NCBI GenBank assembly: GCA_014607495.2
Contig: CP053170.1
Location: 6,820,001 to 6,884,000 of the forward strand
Length of the DNA stretch: 64,000 nucleotides
From: Carposina sasakii
Lineage: Eukaryota; Arthropoda; Insecta; Lepidoptera; Carposinidae
Direction: 5' to 3'
A program made the position numbers and the translations under genes. The notes under the pieces are model-generated. The model was given only the letters and a program-made list of their open reading frames with translations. It did no database searches and was not told the DNA's origin. This document shows positions 11,318-22,761 of this stretch, piece by piece. Each line of letters starts with the position of its first letter. Position 1 is the first letter of the stretch.

Positions 11318-11649
11318 TATTACAAATGGAAATATAATAATTATAAAATTCTAATTTAAAAAATTTGCACATAAGAAATAATAACACACAAAACAAAGGC
11401 TGACAAAAACACACAACACGTCACTGCACAAACACGAAGCACGCCCGGCACGTTACTTTACTTACATACACTACTAAGTAAGGCCCTTTCTCCACTGACT
11501 GCTCCGGTCCGGCGTCGGAAATCGGGCGGGAGGGATTAGTCATGAGAAAAATACCGGAAGGCCGGATTAGGCCGGATTATGATATCTCCACTTTATCCGA
11601 CTACAATTTGACCAGTAAAAATTAATATCCCTTCAAAACGGACGTGACT

Positions 11650-11808
11650 TACGGCCAATTTCTATACGAGAGATCATAAAGAATCTCGGATTCTTTTATT
11701 CCTAATTTGAAATTCTGTATGAAAACAATTGAATATTAAATCTGAGATATGCAAAAAATCTCTCAAGATCAGTTATAGATATTGGCGGTTAGTATTTTAT
11801 TAAAATTC
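11650..11808. repeat. Short inverted-end repeat, family M5, copy 1
   Basis: It begins ACGGCCAATTTCTATACGAG and ends near GATATTGGCGGTTAG. The same sequence lies in opposite orientation at 13440-13575. Ends that resemble inverted copies of each other (CCAATTTCTATA / TATAGATATTGG) suggest a MITE. Confidence 0.6.
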
Positions 11809-11907
11809 ATAAATTATGTACATATATGTACTAATTTCAATTCATAAAATTTGGAAGGCAGCAGAACTGTAAAAAATATCGTAAATGTTATAAAGCTGTA
11901 ACAAACC

Positions 11908-12411
11908 GTATGTATTCGTTACCGAGTACCTAACGGGTACTCGATCAAGTAACGTAACGTTACCCAGGAATTCGTCTCGTTACTCGCATGTTTTGTATCA
12001 TGGGTATTTTTCGTATAATACACTGTTTCGGATCGCAAGTGGCGTATTGATACGATTGTTTTTGATCGTATGTTCTACCAATGCGCGTGATGATTACATA
12101 TGATTGCAATAAATGATTGAGTATTTAGTAATGCGGTTCATTTAAATCGTTTATTTCAAAGAACGGTGATAAGTCTTTTTAAAGTACTTTTAATAAAAAA
12201 TCGTCAGTTTTTTACTGTTTTGTACTATTCTTTGTAATATAATTTAAGTTTGTGGTTAAAATTTTCTAAATAGTAAATCCATTGCAAATTTGGTATTCGA
12301 CGCGTTACCATACTATATACTAGTACATATGCGGTATGAGAAGTAACGAGTACGGTAACGATACGATAGTAACGAGTACTCATGGTCAAAGTAACGAATA
12401 CATACGGGTAC
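11908..12411. repeat. TIR-bounded element with CGTATGTATTCGTTAC ends
   Basis: CCGTATGTATTCGTTACCGA at the left is answered by the inverted copy GTAACGAATACATACGG at the right. Several GTAACG/CGTTAC motifs repeat near both ends. About 500 bp, without a coding frame. The superfamily cannot be fixed because no clear target duplication was found. Confidence 0.55.
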
Positions 12412-12543
12412 GCTTTTATTCGTTACTTTTACACCTCTAAAGTGTTATTAAGAAAATGAAGAAAAAGAAAAAAGAAGAAAAAAAATATCAGTTTTGTTTT
12501 GATAGGTACTTATCCGAATCTAAAAAACTTAAACCGCCGATAT

Positions 12544-12999
12544 ACAGGGTAGAAGTGACAGCCAAGCAAATATTGATATGGCGACTTCAGACCATGATTC
12601 TGAGACGAAAACCACTGAAAATTTTCTGATATTTTTTTTCATTTTTTCAGGAAAACAATTGTGTAGTTCGTTTAAATAGGACTTAGAAAATGACTTAAAA
12701 ACAAAATTTTAACCTAAGGATGATTTTCAAAAAAATATTTCGTCCCAAAAAAGTTCAAAATGCTGATCCATCCCAATGGAGAGTCACCAGTGATCCAAAA
12801 AACAGCAATGTATTACATAATAACCAATAAGCCCATTTAACTAGTCACAGGATCACCCGATACAATTGGTGCGGAAATCAAACATTGCGTATAATCAAAT
12901 TAAAATGCATTTCCTGCGAGTAATAACACTGTCCTTTATATCAAAACAATGGTACTTATTCAGAATTTCAGTTCTTGCCTGGCTGTCACACACCCTGTA
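12544..12999. repeat. TIR element family M2, copy 1
   Basis: Both ends are inverted copies of ACAGGGTG...TGACAGCCAAGCAAAT, about 25 bp. Family copies at 38113-38465 and 61464-61940 share the ends and interior (GAGTAATAACACTG, GGGTGATCCTGTGAC and similar). Non-coding, so presumably a MITE. Confidence 0.75.
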
Positions 13000-13439
13000 T
13001 GTCAATTATTTTCTAAAAAAAATATCGTTATTTTGATATACCTACCTACTTACCGATTTTTTTTACATGTATTGGTTTTGTACATTCATCGCAAAGGAAA
13101 GGAAAGGACAACTATGCCCAATGGGCATTGCCTATACAGCCATTGTCTTTAGTAAATGATTTCGGAATTTATGATGGATGATAATGAATGGAAAATACTC
13201 AAGAACGAGTGCAAAATTTGTCAAGATCTAAAATAATTGCAGCAATTTCATGAGTCCCTGAAGAGTTCGTATTCCGGCTAAAGTTTTACTCATCATGATT
13301 TTATACATGATGAACTAGAATCACATCACAAGTAAACGAAATAAAACTTATCAAATTAATTTAATTTTCACAAAAAATTACACCCGCACCGTTCCAGCTT
13401 TTCCCGCTGAACCCTTATTAGTACTGGTTGTTGTGAGTT

Positions 13440-13575
13440 TCTAACCGCCAATTTCTATAACTGATCTTAAGAGATTTTTTGCATATCTCAGATTTAATCT
13501 TCAATTGTTTTCATACAAAATTTCAAATTAATTCAGATCTCTCGTATAGAAAATGGCCGTTAATCGGGTTGGTAA
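13440..13575. repeat. Short inverted-end repeat, family M5, copy 2
   Basis: Reverse-complement counterpart of 11650-11808. Shared blocks include AACTGATCTTAAGAGATTTT and CAATTGTTTTCATAC. Confidence 0.6.
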
Positions 13576-14221
13576 TTTTATTAACGTTTGCCGGATCGGT
13601 GCAGTGGAAAAAGATCCTAAGTTTAAGAAGACTGTTATCGAATTTTTAAAGGATCAAATATTTTTAGATAACAATAATTATCTTGAGATAAACAATAGTT
13701 TTTAATTGGCTACTTTATTATATTACAAAATTTTGTTTTTAGAAAAATGTAAATGTAGGTACCTGCAGATGTTCTTAGTTAGGTGGGTAGTACCGACAGT
13801 GTTTGTGAAATAGAGAAAAATATTTATAAACATAACAAACTTATAGTCGATTTTGCTATCTCTGAGCGTCTTGTTTTACCGTAGATTATTTTCCAAAAAT
13901 TAAAATTTAAAAAATACATACCGCATTTAAACAATTATTTATATGTAATTAAATTATGTACATATTAAAATTGTTTTAAAAGGTATATTACATTGTACTT
14001 TAGTTAAGAGTTGGAACTCTACCGGTTATGGACAGAAAGTACGTTTCAAAGCGTTTTGATACGATTTCTAAAACCTCAATATGTCTGTCAAACTGTCAAA
14101 CACGAATGAAACGAACGAAAGATGGAAAGAAACCCCACACAAAGTTAGGTTATTCTCTGTTCTGCTGATTAGATTTTATGATATAAACTTACGAACGAAC
14201 AGTCCATTATAATTAACAACT

Positions 14222-17200
14222 ATGAGTTCCGGATTTATTACTGAAACGGAAATATTAGAAGCTAGAAGGCGACGTCAAGAAGAATGGGATAAAGTTCGCA
14301 CTGACGATCAGCCAACTGGTAAAAATGTTTTCCTACATTTTGTTGTCATATGTGCAAGGATCGCTCTAAATAAATTTGGTTCTTGCTAATAATATTAGTT
14401 CGTTCTATGAATATTTTATGCATCTGCGAATTTATTAATAGATATAAATTTGTATTTTAGAAGCGCCAGAGGAGGTATACGATCCTCGTCCTCTTTATCA
14501 TCGCCTTGAAGAGCAAAGGTTAAAACGGGAAGCTGAATATGAAGAGGCGCATAAACTTAGTAAGTATTAAAGTCTTGATGCATTTATATACTGCACAACA
14601 TCAGAGAGGCCATAAATGAAAATAGAAATGATCAGCTTCAAATTTTATCATCAAACCACGAATAATTAAAATGTTTTTATTATTGTATATTAAGCCAGTG
14701 AGACGGACAACCTAGCTAAGGTCCTTGGTTAGATGCAGGCTGCTTCAGACCGAATGGAGTGGAGATTGTTGGGGGAGGCCTATGTTATAAAGCTTACCCA
14801 GCTGTTGCACTCTATCACATCACTAAGCAATAGAGTCGATTCTGACCTTCACACTTAAATGTAAACCTAATCTTAGTCAGGTCTATCTCTCTCCATTCTT
14901 AACATAAATGGCTGAGGGAAAAAAGGACAGGTAAGACTAATTTTATGTTTAGGTTTAAGTATGACTGCCGGAATTGACGTAAATGACTTTAGATTATTAA
15001 ATAGCTTCTGTATCACCTTTTTCTTACAGAGAATATGATCCGTGGCTTAGATGATGATGAAGTTGGATTCCTTGACTTGGTAGAACATTCCAAAGCTAAG
15101 GCAGCACAAAAGATTATTTTGGAGGAGAAGAAAGAGATGCAAGAGTTCAGGTTATTTATTTATTTACTCTTAAGGAATAAATAATGGACAACTACCAGAA
15201 TTATGTTAGAAGAAAGGCCCACAACCTCCTAAGTGGTGATGTTTAAGATATCCTGAAAAACCTGCACCTCTTAGCAGTTTCTTGAGCACAACTCTTGATA
15301 ATTACAAAAATAACTTAGTACTGTCCAGTTGATTGTTAGCATCTTAAATGTATATTTATTTATAGAGAGAGAGTGTCAAATCTGGCTGAATCGGAGGAGA
15401 TGACGCGGCTCCGCGCTCAACTTGCTCCAGCGAAGACCACCACACCTCCAGCGCAGAAGAACAAGCTTCAAGGAGTTAGTAGTTTTGTTATCAAGTAGAA
15501 GCTCCTTAGCTTACTTGCTGAAACCCAGTCACAAATGATTAAGCTTTTAAACATTGAACATAATCATTATATTTATTGACATACAGATGGCTGTGTTGCC
15601 GAACTGGGGTAGCCAGAGCTAAAGGTTCATAAAAAACATTCCAAAGTAAATAAATGAAATTGTATTAGCCGTTACAATTCGGAAGTTCAAACATTCATTT
15701 CTATAATCCTGAGGATGCCACGGTTGTTGGCGAAACATATGTAGATTATTAATCTAGTTTTTGATTTTGGAATGATGCAATGTATTGTCTTGCATGCTAG
15801 GTGCTCGGGTCTGGTTTCTCGTCGCGATTGTAGTTAGTGCAAGTGGCTGTTGTCGCAGTTATGAGTTATCAGATCCGAGGGTCAGTGGAGGGTGTAGGGC
15901 TCGGTGGAGGGTGTAGGGCCCGGTGGTGGGCGCACCCATAGTGAACAGATGTAAATAGTCGGAGACAAGTTGCTAGCTTATCACCTGAAAGAATGCCCAA
16001 GTTCCTTAGTCAACTCTTACAACATGCATGGATTGATTTTGTCATCATCATCAGCCTATTGCAGTCCACTGCTGGACGTAGGCCTCTCCCAGGGCACGCC
16101 ACAAGACTGCCATGGGGGTTATTTGCCCATAGTCACGACGCTGGGCAGACGGCTTGGGATTGTTTTTGTAGTATTGTACAATTGTTTTAGATGTTTTACA
16201 ATGTCCATTATTAATCTTTAATGACTGTACTTAATTATAATTTCAGGTAGTAGTCCGAAAGCGAAAGGCCAGTGACATGGAGGGGGAGAAAGACAACGGA
16301 CCAGGTCCGGCAAAGAATGGTCAAGTTGTCAACAGGTATGAGAATTAAGAGACTGCATGGATGTAATTTATTTTTATACCCTTTTAGTCTCGCGATACCT
16401 AAGAGTACTATCAAGGGTATTAAACATAATAGGATAATATAGAAATATTATCCTTATGCCGGTACTAATTTTTCTCAGGCTTGGGTCTAAGTTATTGGCT
16501 TAAGGAAATTGATAATACGGTATTTTTTCTATAGATAGAGACCTTCTGAAAATAACTTTACATGTTGTGTTGATATTGTGGTTCTGATTTTTAATCACTG
16601 CATGTTATAAAACAACGTCGCTTCTCACTGTCTGTCCCTATTCATTAGATTTTTAAAACTACGTAACGGATTTTGATGCGTTTTTTTAAATACAGTGATT
16701 CAAGAGAAAAGTTTATATGACATATAAACACATTGTGTTGTATCAGCGTCGCACCCGTGCAAGGCGGGGCGGGTCGCTGGTTGTGTATAATGATGATGAT
16801 CTCTCCGACCGTATTTCGGTCAAGGCGACAAATCTCTACGGAGATTTTGGCCAGGTATGCAGGAGATATTATAGTGCACAAGTGTGTGCGCGCAAACACA
16901 GATGCACTCTCTATTCCGTTACTCTCATAGTCCGATGGGACGGAAAGCCGACACGACCGGAGAGAGATCAGGCGCAGGACCAACGGTTCTACGTGCTTTC
17001 CGAGGCACGAGCTAATAGACAATTTTGCAACATTAAAATCTGTACATTAAATAAATTCATTGGTACAGGCCCGTGACTGCGATCGAACTTACGCCTCCCG
17101 CTTGGAAGGTGCACGTCTTAACCACTGGGCTATCACCGCCTTAATAATGGTGTATAATAGCATAATTATAACGATTGCGGTCCCCAGTGTTGCGGTGGCG

Positions 17201-17347
17201 CCGGTCATTGACCCTGCGCCGGCGCTGCGCTGCGTAGGCGTGCTGCCCGGACTCGGTAACTACGATACCGACTCTAGCAGCGATACTGGAGATTCTAGTG
17301 ATGATGAGGTGAGGACTTTACTTACAAAGCTCTTATGTACTGATTGA
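14222..17347 (+). CDS. PSME3IP1: PSME3IP1 (FAM192A/NIP30) homologue
   Basis: Six exons with consistent phases: 14222-14318, 14461-14559, 15030-15150, 15366-15474, 16247-16335 and 17188-17347, giving 224 residues (human about 254). The N-terminal NIP30 domain is clear: SSGFITETEILEARRRRQEE, WDKVR, PEEVYDPRPLYHRLEEQR, then RGLDDDEVGFLDLV (about 71-83). A coiled, charged middle and a basic VVVRKRK (143-149) follow. The last exon has CVGVLPGLGNY and an acidic serine-rich tail, matching the conserved C-terminal motif. In vertebrates the protein is nuclear and binds the PA28-gamma proteasome activator through its C-terminus; that role is inferred here. The last exon either reads through to TGA at 17345 or splices at GAG|GTGAGG (17308/17309); the true C-terminus is uncertain. 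Confidence 0.9.
14835..14978. repeat. TIR MITE family M3 inside PSME3IP1 intron 2
   Basis: Ends GTCGATTCTGACCTTCACAC and ATGACTGCCGGAATTGAC are inverted copies of the M3 terminus seen perfectly at 20061-20210. The interior carries TAACATAAATGGCTGAG like its relatives. Confidence 0.7.
16042..16165 (+). repeat. Dispersed repeat family D (CAGTCCACTGCTGGACGTAGG)
   Basis: A member of a common family that opens with CATCATCATCAGCCTATTGC, continues TCCACTGCTGGACGTAGGCC and CACGACGCTGGGCAGACGG. It lies in PSME3IP1 intron 4. Longer copies are at 17812-18066, 32969-33222 and 37829-38082; shorter ones at 40699-40905, 44110-44252, 50330-50445 and 62279-62405. Confidence 0.8.
16792..17149 (-). mobile_element. 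tRNA-derived SINE, family A, near full length
   Basis: Read on the minus strand it begins with a tRNA-like head (about 17068-17140) containing an A-box-like TAGCCCAGTGGTTAAGACG and a B-box-like GTAAGTTCGATCG. A body of about 275 bp follows, and it ends in ATCATCATCA. A 9-bp direct repeat GTGTATAAT flanks it (16783-16791, 17150-17158). It sits in the last intron of PSME3IP1, 38 bp before the terminal exon. Headless copies lie at 28478-28712, 31824-32090, 33280-33352 and 48726-48845. Confidence 0.83.
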
Positions 17348-17811
17348 TGCTATCATGCCTCCAATTCCTCTTTTTTGAGTTGAAACGAAGCCGAAATGGC
17401 AGGGCTATTACCTAATTTGCAGTAGCAGAGCCTAAGAAATGCGACTGCACATAGGAATTAATTGTGAATCCCATTTTTTTTTTCACGCCAACGTAGACCC
17501 CCATCGAGTCTCCTGTGGACCCCTGGGGGTCCACCTGGACCACTTTGGGAACCACTGACCTTCTCGGACCCACTTGAAAAAACAGAAAAAATTTACCTTG
17601 TTTCAGGAGGAATGCAGTGTAAAACGAGACCTCTGCGGGCGCCGACCGGAACAAACGGCAGACGGTAAAAGAAAAAACGAGGAGAGCTAAACGCACTGCT
17701 AGTATGTTGTCATAGTTGTTCATTTAATACTTAAGTTATTAGTTTTTTGACAGTTTACACAGGCCTATGTAAACCGCAGACGATTATAATTGGTTACTTA
17801 GTTACCCGGCA

Positions 17812-18066
17812 GATTTAGCCGCGTGGTGCCGGCAGAGTAGAGTTTGTACCACCGCATGCCTGCCCGTGGGTGGGTGGGTAGGCGATTAAGGGTTTCCGGG
17901 AGGTGGGCAGCAGCGCCTCCCGTGTTGACTACATAGTCCGAAAATCACACTGCGGTCACCAACCCGTCTGCCCAGCGTGGTGACTATGGGCATAACCCCC
18001 CCTATGGCAGTAGCCTTGTGGCGTGCTCTGGGGAAGGCCTACGTCCAGCAGTGGACTGCAATGCCT
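17812..18066 (-). repeat. Dispersed repeat family D, long copy
   Basis: Reverse orientation of family D: GCCGCGTGGTGCCGGCAGAG, GCCTGCCCGTGGGTGGG, AAGGGTTTCCGGGAGG, CACCAACCCGTCTGCCCAGC, ending TACGTCCAGCAGTGGACTGC. No reading frame is conserved across copies. Confidence 0.8.
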
Positions 18067-18376
18067 TAGTAGATTTCGGTCTGGTGTAAACTGCCCACTA
18101 TGTTTGCGTACCGAAAATTCTGACCAAAGCAACAAACATACCAAGGGCGGATCCAGACTTAAAGTCAGGGGGTGGTCATAATTCGATAACGTGGCGTACT
18201 TCGCTACCGCTCTTAAAATTGTAACGTTGCCTAAGTTGGTTTAAGGCCCCAGGGGGTGGTCATGACCCCCATAACCACACCATGAATTCGTCTTTGAAAC
18301 ATACTGCTATATCGGAATGTTTTATGATTATAAACTTGGTACATTGTAAAAATGTCATGTGCTCCCTTCCCATATA

Positions 18377-18630
18377 CAGGTGATTTTTGGTCGTCAACGT
18401 TCCCGAAAACTACGGAATCTCCATCATCACGATCATTTTTCTCCATGGAAGCATACCTGGGAAGTGTCTGGTTTCCAAAATTTTAGGGTCCAAAGTTGAG
18501 TAAATAGACTGCGTTTTTCTGCATAATGCACATTGACGCGCGTAGCTAAATTTTTTCACGAGAAATAATTAATATCTGTCTATGAAAAAACTAGCATAAA
18601 CACTGGACACTACGCGACGAAAAAACACCT
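18377..18630. repeat. TIR MITE family M1, internally deleted copy
   Basis: It starts CAGGTGATTTTTGGTCGTCA after TA and ends in AAAACACCTATA, matching the termini of 41884-42260 but shorter by about 120 bp. Confidence 0.7.
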
Positions 18631-19944
18631 ATATATGGTAAATTTTCTATCGTAAATAATTTTTCCTGAAACGGTTCAGTTTCGTCATGAAAATTTACCA
18701 GAATAAGAGTGATGTGCGTGTAAGCTATTTCTGCTTCTGCAAACATTTAAAAACTTCTCACTATTGGTGGATTGGCTTGTTTTTGATTTTGACAGTCAAC
18801 CAATCGCTATCAAGAATTTTGTTAGATGTTTGGAAACGTATTCACGGCAGCGACTTTATAAAAGCATCACGCCTATGATAAAAAACTGGTCAAGTGTGTT
18901 TAGAAATCGCGCAACCAGCGCTCATAGTTTATGAACTTAATAAGAGCGAGATATATCACATTTAAACGTCAAATTCACAGAGATATTAATAACTAGACAA
19001 AGTAAGTGTGTACATGTATTTAAATAAACGGAGTTGGGAATTAGAATATACACTCGTTCTCGAGTCAGGACTGACATGTTTGAGCTTTTTTTTTTTTGTT
19101 TTAAAGATCTTTATTAATAGAATAAAAAGTAAGTATGTTCACAACTCAGTGGCTAGCCTAAGTAGAACAAGCGAAGCACATTTACAAGTCACGCTATAGC
19201 GCCTATTACAAATATATATCATATTAATTAAGATATTACATACCATAACATTAAGTAGTGGCACACAACTCACTGTTAAATAATATATAAGTTTATATGC
19301 AAACTTTAGTTTAGGTTACATTTTTGACATTAAAACTATTTATTTTATTACTATTAATACTTATAGTAATAACTAACCAATAGTGTACAAACAAATAATA
19401 CTAAATATTAGTTATGAGAGGGTAGACAAGACAAAATGTTTCTAATAAGCATAATGTCCATACACTTAGTCGGGTACTCAAAAAGTATGCCGGGCATCCG
19501 TCTCATGTTTGCGCTGAAAAAAGTGCTTTGGAATCCCTTTTTACACGTACATATATACATTTACTTTGTCTAGTTACCTATAAGTGAGATATTTCGCTAG
19601 TTCATGCTACGGGCACAAGTTGGAACTTCTCTTGTAGATAAGGCTATTTTGTGATTTTTTATGTATAATACGTAGGTACATGATTTATGACGAAAATATA
19701 TGTACGGGTCAGTGCTAAAAGTATTAGAATGGGAATTGTAAAAACCACTTACCTTTCATAACAATAGTTTTAAGTGATGTCTGCTACGTCGATTTCTCTT
19801 GCGGTTTGTGTTATAATATTAATCGCGAATACAAAATAACCTTGGATTAAGGAATACTTGGATTAATACACATAGTCGGGCTTAAATTATATAAATAACC
19901 TTTGTATATGTAAAGACTGTAGGTTATAAGCGTTATTTTAGTAG
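18631..19944. other. Gene-free AT-rich stretch
   Basis: No gene or clear transposon boundary was recognised. A T-run at 19087-19099 may mark a short retroelement tail. The rest is AT-rich without coding signal. Confidence 0.45.
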
Positions 19945-20210
19945 ATTCTGTCTGTCACACTTAAACCTAAAATTAGGCCTACCTGTCCCTTTCTGTCTCA
20001 CGTTAAGAACGGAAAAGGACAGACCTGCCTAATTTTAAGTTTACGTTTAAGTGTGATATGGTCGATTCCGGCAGTCACGCTTAAACCTAAACGTAAAATT
20101 AGTTCTACCTGTCCTGTTCCTTTCTCTCTCAGCCATTTATGTTAAGAACGGAGAGAGATAGACCTGACTAAGATTAGGGTTAGGTTTAAGTGTGACTGCC
20201 GGAATCGACC
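19945..20210. repeat. Two adjacent M3 MITEs
   Basis: The second unit (20061-20210) has perfect 19-bp inverted ends GGTCGATTCCGGCAGTCAC and can fold along most of its length. The first unit (about 19945-20058) is a diverged and shortened relative directly in front of it. Other family members are at 14835-14978, 21237-21990 (interrupted) and 28158-28237 (half). Confidence 0.8.
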
Positions 20211-20712
20211 CCTATTGTCATGTATTAACTTATAAATAAATTTATACAAATATTATTGTTGAATTTTTCTTGGATATTCTAAAAACTTTGACCTTAACCA
20301 TTAAAATGGAAAGAAATGGTAAGTTTTATTGAAATAATTCCGTTTTTAAAACCTGTAAGGAAAAAAGCATTTGTCTAAGCAAATATTTCTATAATCTATC
20401 AAATTTGCCATATCAACAGATAAATGACACAAAATTTCTTAAAATCTAGGTATATTTCACTGAGATTCGCAAAAAAAAAAACTAAATAATGTACAATAGA
20501 TATATCATTTAAAACTTATTTTTACATTGATTCATCAACTTACATACTTCATAGTTTCATTATCATTTTAATGAATACTGAAAATAGTATAACTTAAGAT
20601 AAAAATTCAATCTAAAAAAGCGATTCTTTACAATGAATCCATTTCATATTCCTACTATTTACTTACATATTTACAATTTTGATTAAAATAAATAAAAAAT
20701 TAAAATAAAAAA

Positions 20713-20882
20713 GAATAACGTTGCCAATATGTAATTTAGAAAAGAGATGGTAAAATTCGTCATCCGAGTAATTGACCCGGTGGCTTAGTGGTTATAGCGG
20801 CTCGCACGGTTTGCAGTGGTCGTGGGTTCGATTCCCACTCGGGTGAAGAATTTTTTCCTTTTTCTTTATTAATAATTTTATA
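20713..20882 (+). mobile_element. SINE-like element with internal tRNA-like unit (family R)
   Basis: A 60-bp leader starting AATAACGTT precedes a tRNA-like segment that begins at about 20774: TGGCTTAGTGGTTATAGCGG resembles an A box and GTGGGTTCGATTCCCAC a B-box arm. An AT-rich tail containing TTCTTTATTAATAATTTTA follows. The same leader-tRNA-tail order occurs in reverse at 28765-29801, split by a Harbinger-like insertion, and a 5'-truncated copy is at 26200-26261. It is not scored as a tRNA gene because the acceptor and anticodon stems pair poorly. Confidence 0.65.
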
Positions 20883-21236
20883 AAATAAATATAAAACAAT
20901 TATTACATAAATACGTACACACGGCTGTGTTTCCGAAATCTACAGGATCTTAAATGAGATCCTATAGCTACGTTTGGCATAGCGTGGACAGGCGTTAATG
21001 ATCAGTGACAAGTTGCTAGCTTATCGCCTGAGAGAATGCCCGAGTTCCTTAGTCGACTCTTACGACATGCACGGAAGGAGATGCAGCTGATGTATTCTAG
21101 TGAAGCCCCGCATCAGCACGGAAATTAAAACTAGTAGCTTGAATAACGTCTAGATCAAATCAAACTGAATTTAATCAAGAATCAATTGAATCAAACGTCC
21201 ATTGTTTATTATCTGAACGGTCTAACCGCTAATCAT

Positions 21237-21990
21237 GTCGATTCCGGCAGTCACACTTAAACCAAAACGTTAAATTAATCCTACCTGTCACTGGCGGCTC
21301 CTGAATTTTTAGATGGGTGTTCACTTTTTTTTAATATGAGCGCATGCAAAATTGCAAAATTACTGTTTGAAAATGCCGCGCGTGTTCACTGCCTTATCGA
21401 GTGAGATGATTCAAGTGCAGTGCAACCTTACTCTTATTAAAATTCAGATGACCTAATGAAACACATTAAAGACAACCATATCGCGTTCTAACTCGGACTA
21501 AGCGACATCTAGTGGCCGCATTCGCGAATTAATGTGAGCGGCGCTTCAGATAAGGCTAATCTTTCATACGAAATCTTCTGTTTCACGCGCCGGCCTATGT
21601 CGGTATGTCTCTTTCGCACTCATTGAATACAGTACTAGGAATCGTACCAAATTTCGTTTCATTAGAGCACGGTCGCTAGCGCTCCACTCTATACATAAGA
21701 TTACAACTTACTTGAGAATCGAAAGATAATTATAAGTACAATTATATACAGTTACAATTTTTTATATGTAACATCTTAATTTACTATTTTTTAAAAATAA
21801 GGTTTATCTTATAGAGAAATATAGATTGCCTATGTAATCTTCGTGGGTGGGAGTGCACTGCACCGGCGCTCCTTAGGACCAGCCGCCAGTGCTACCTGTC
21901 CTTTTCTCTCTCAGCCATTTATGTCAAGAACGGAGAGAGAGAGCTGACTAAGATTAGGTTTACGTTTGAGTGTGACCGTCAGAATCGAAC
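21237..21990. repeat. M3 MITE split by a hAT insertion
   Basis: The left half runs from GTCGATTCCGGCAGTCACAC to CCTACCTGT and the right half from CTACCTGTCC to GACCGTCAGAATCGAAC. Together they rebuild one M3 element; the middle 603 bp are foreign. Confidence 0.8.
21289..21891. mobile_element. Non-autonomous hAT-type element
   Basis: Perfect 11-bp terminal inverted repeats CACTGGCGGCT and an 8-bp target duplication CTACCTGT (21281-21288 and 21892-21899) define it exactly. The 8-bp duplication points to hAT. No transposase frame was seen in its 603 bp. Confidence 0.88.
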
Positions 21991-22073
21991 CAAATTTTTA
22001 TATATTGCAATTTATTATATTATTATGAATATCTATTATTCTAATGCACATTAAAATTATATTTACAACTAGC

Positions 22074-22255
22074 GATCCGCCCCGGCTTCGCACGGGTGCA
22101 GTGCTGATACTATACATATAAACCTTCCTCGTGAATCACCCTATCTATTAAAAAAAAACCGCATCAAAATCCATTCCCTAGTTTGATAGATCTAAGCATA
22201 CACAGGGACAGACAGACAGCGGCAAGCGACTTTGTTTTATAATATGTAGTGATAT
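22074..22255 (-). repeat. Dispersed repeat (GCCCCGGCTTCGCACGGGTG family)
   Basis: It contains CCCCGGCTTCGCACGGGTGC, a CATCAAAATCCATT block and GACAGACAGCGGCAAGCGAC. Relatives occur at about 16610-16780, 24000-24160, 30605-30815 and 45935-46080. Non-coding. Confidence 0.6.
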
Positions 22256-22761
22256 CTATTATTCTAATGCACATTAAAATTATATTTACAATACCGCTTA
22301 TAAATTATTTAATTCAGAAATGATAAATACATACGTAGCATGATGCTTTTTTCCGGAGGGGTAGGCGGATTTCACTCTATATTTAGTTTATCCCGAAGGA
22401 AAGGCAAAGGAAACCATGTCCATACAGCCATTGTATTCCCTCTCCTTTAGTAGAATAGTACAGAGGCAATACTTTTAGTTAATTTATTATTTTTGAATGT
22501 GTCACGATGTCATGATCTCTGGCCTACATTTTTGAGAATTTTACCGACGTTTCCATTCATCATCATCCATCATTAATTCAGAAATCGTCTACTAGACTAT
22601 GGCTGTATTGGCAAAATTTCCCTTGCCTTTCCTTCGGGATAAACAAAAAAATAAATATAAAAATCATCTGTCACTGCATCAAAATATATCTCGAAATTAG
22701 GGGATACAAGTGGCATTTAACAGCCCTAAAAACTTTCATATAAATTAGATTACATACACTT

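Larger units (their letters stand above)
11318..14221. other. Divergent intergenic region between RABIF and PSME3IP1
   Basis: The region holds the 5' flanks of both genes and several MITE-like repeats, listed separately. About 11460-11640 is more GC-rich with GGCCGGATTA-type repeats. No further exon was recognised. No TATA box or other core promoter motif could be placed with confidence. Confidence 0.5.

Noticed and set aside
17060..17187. Open codons upstream of the PSME3IP1 last exon
   Set aside because: They cross a SINE and intron; the acceptor at 17186-17187 fits the phase of exon 5.
20774..20846. tRNA-like sequence as a functional tRNA gene
   Set aside because: A and B boxes are present, but acceptor and anticodon stems pair poorly and the same unit recurs within a repeat.
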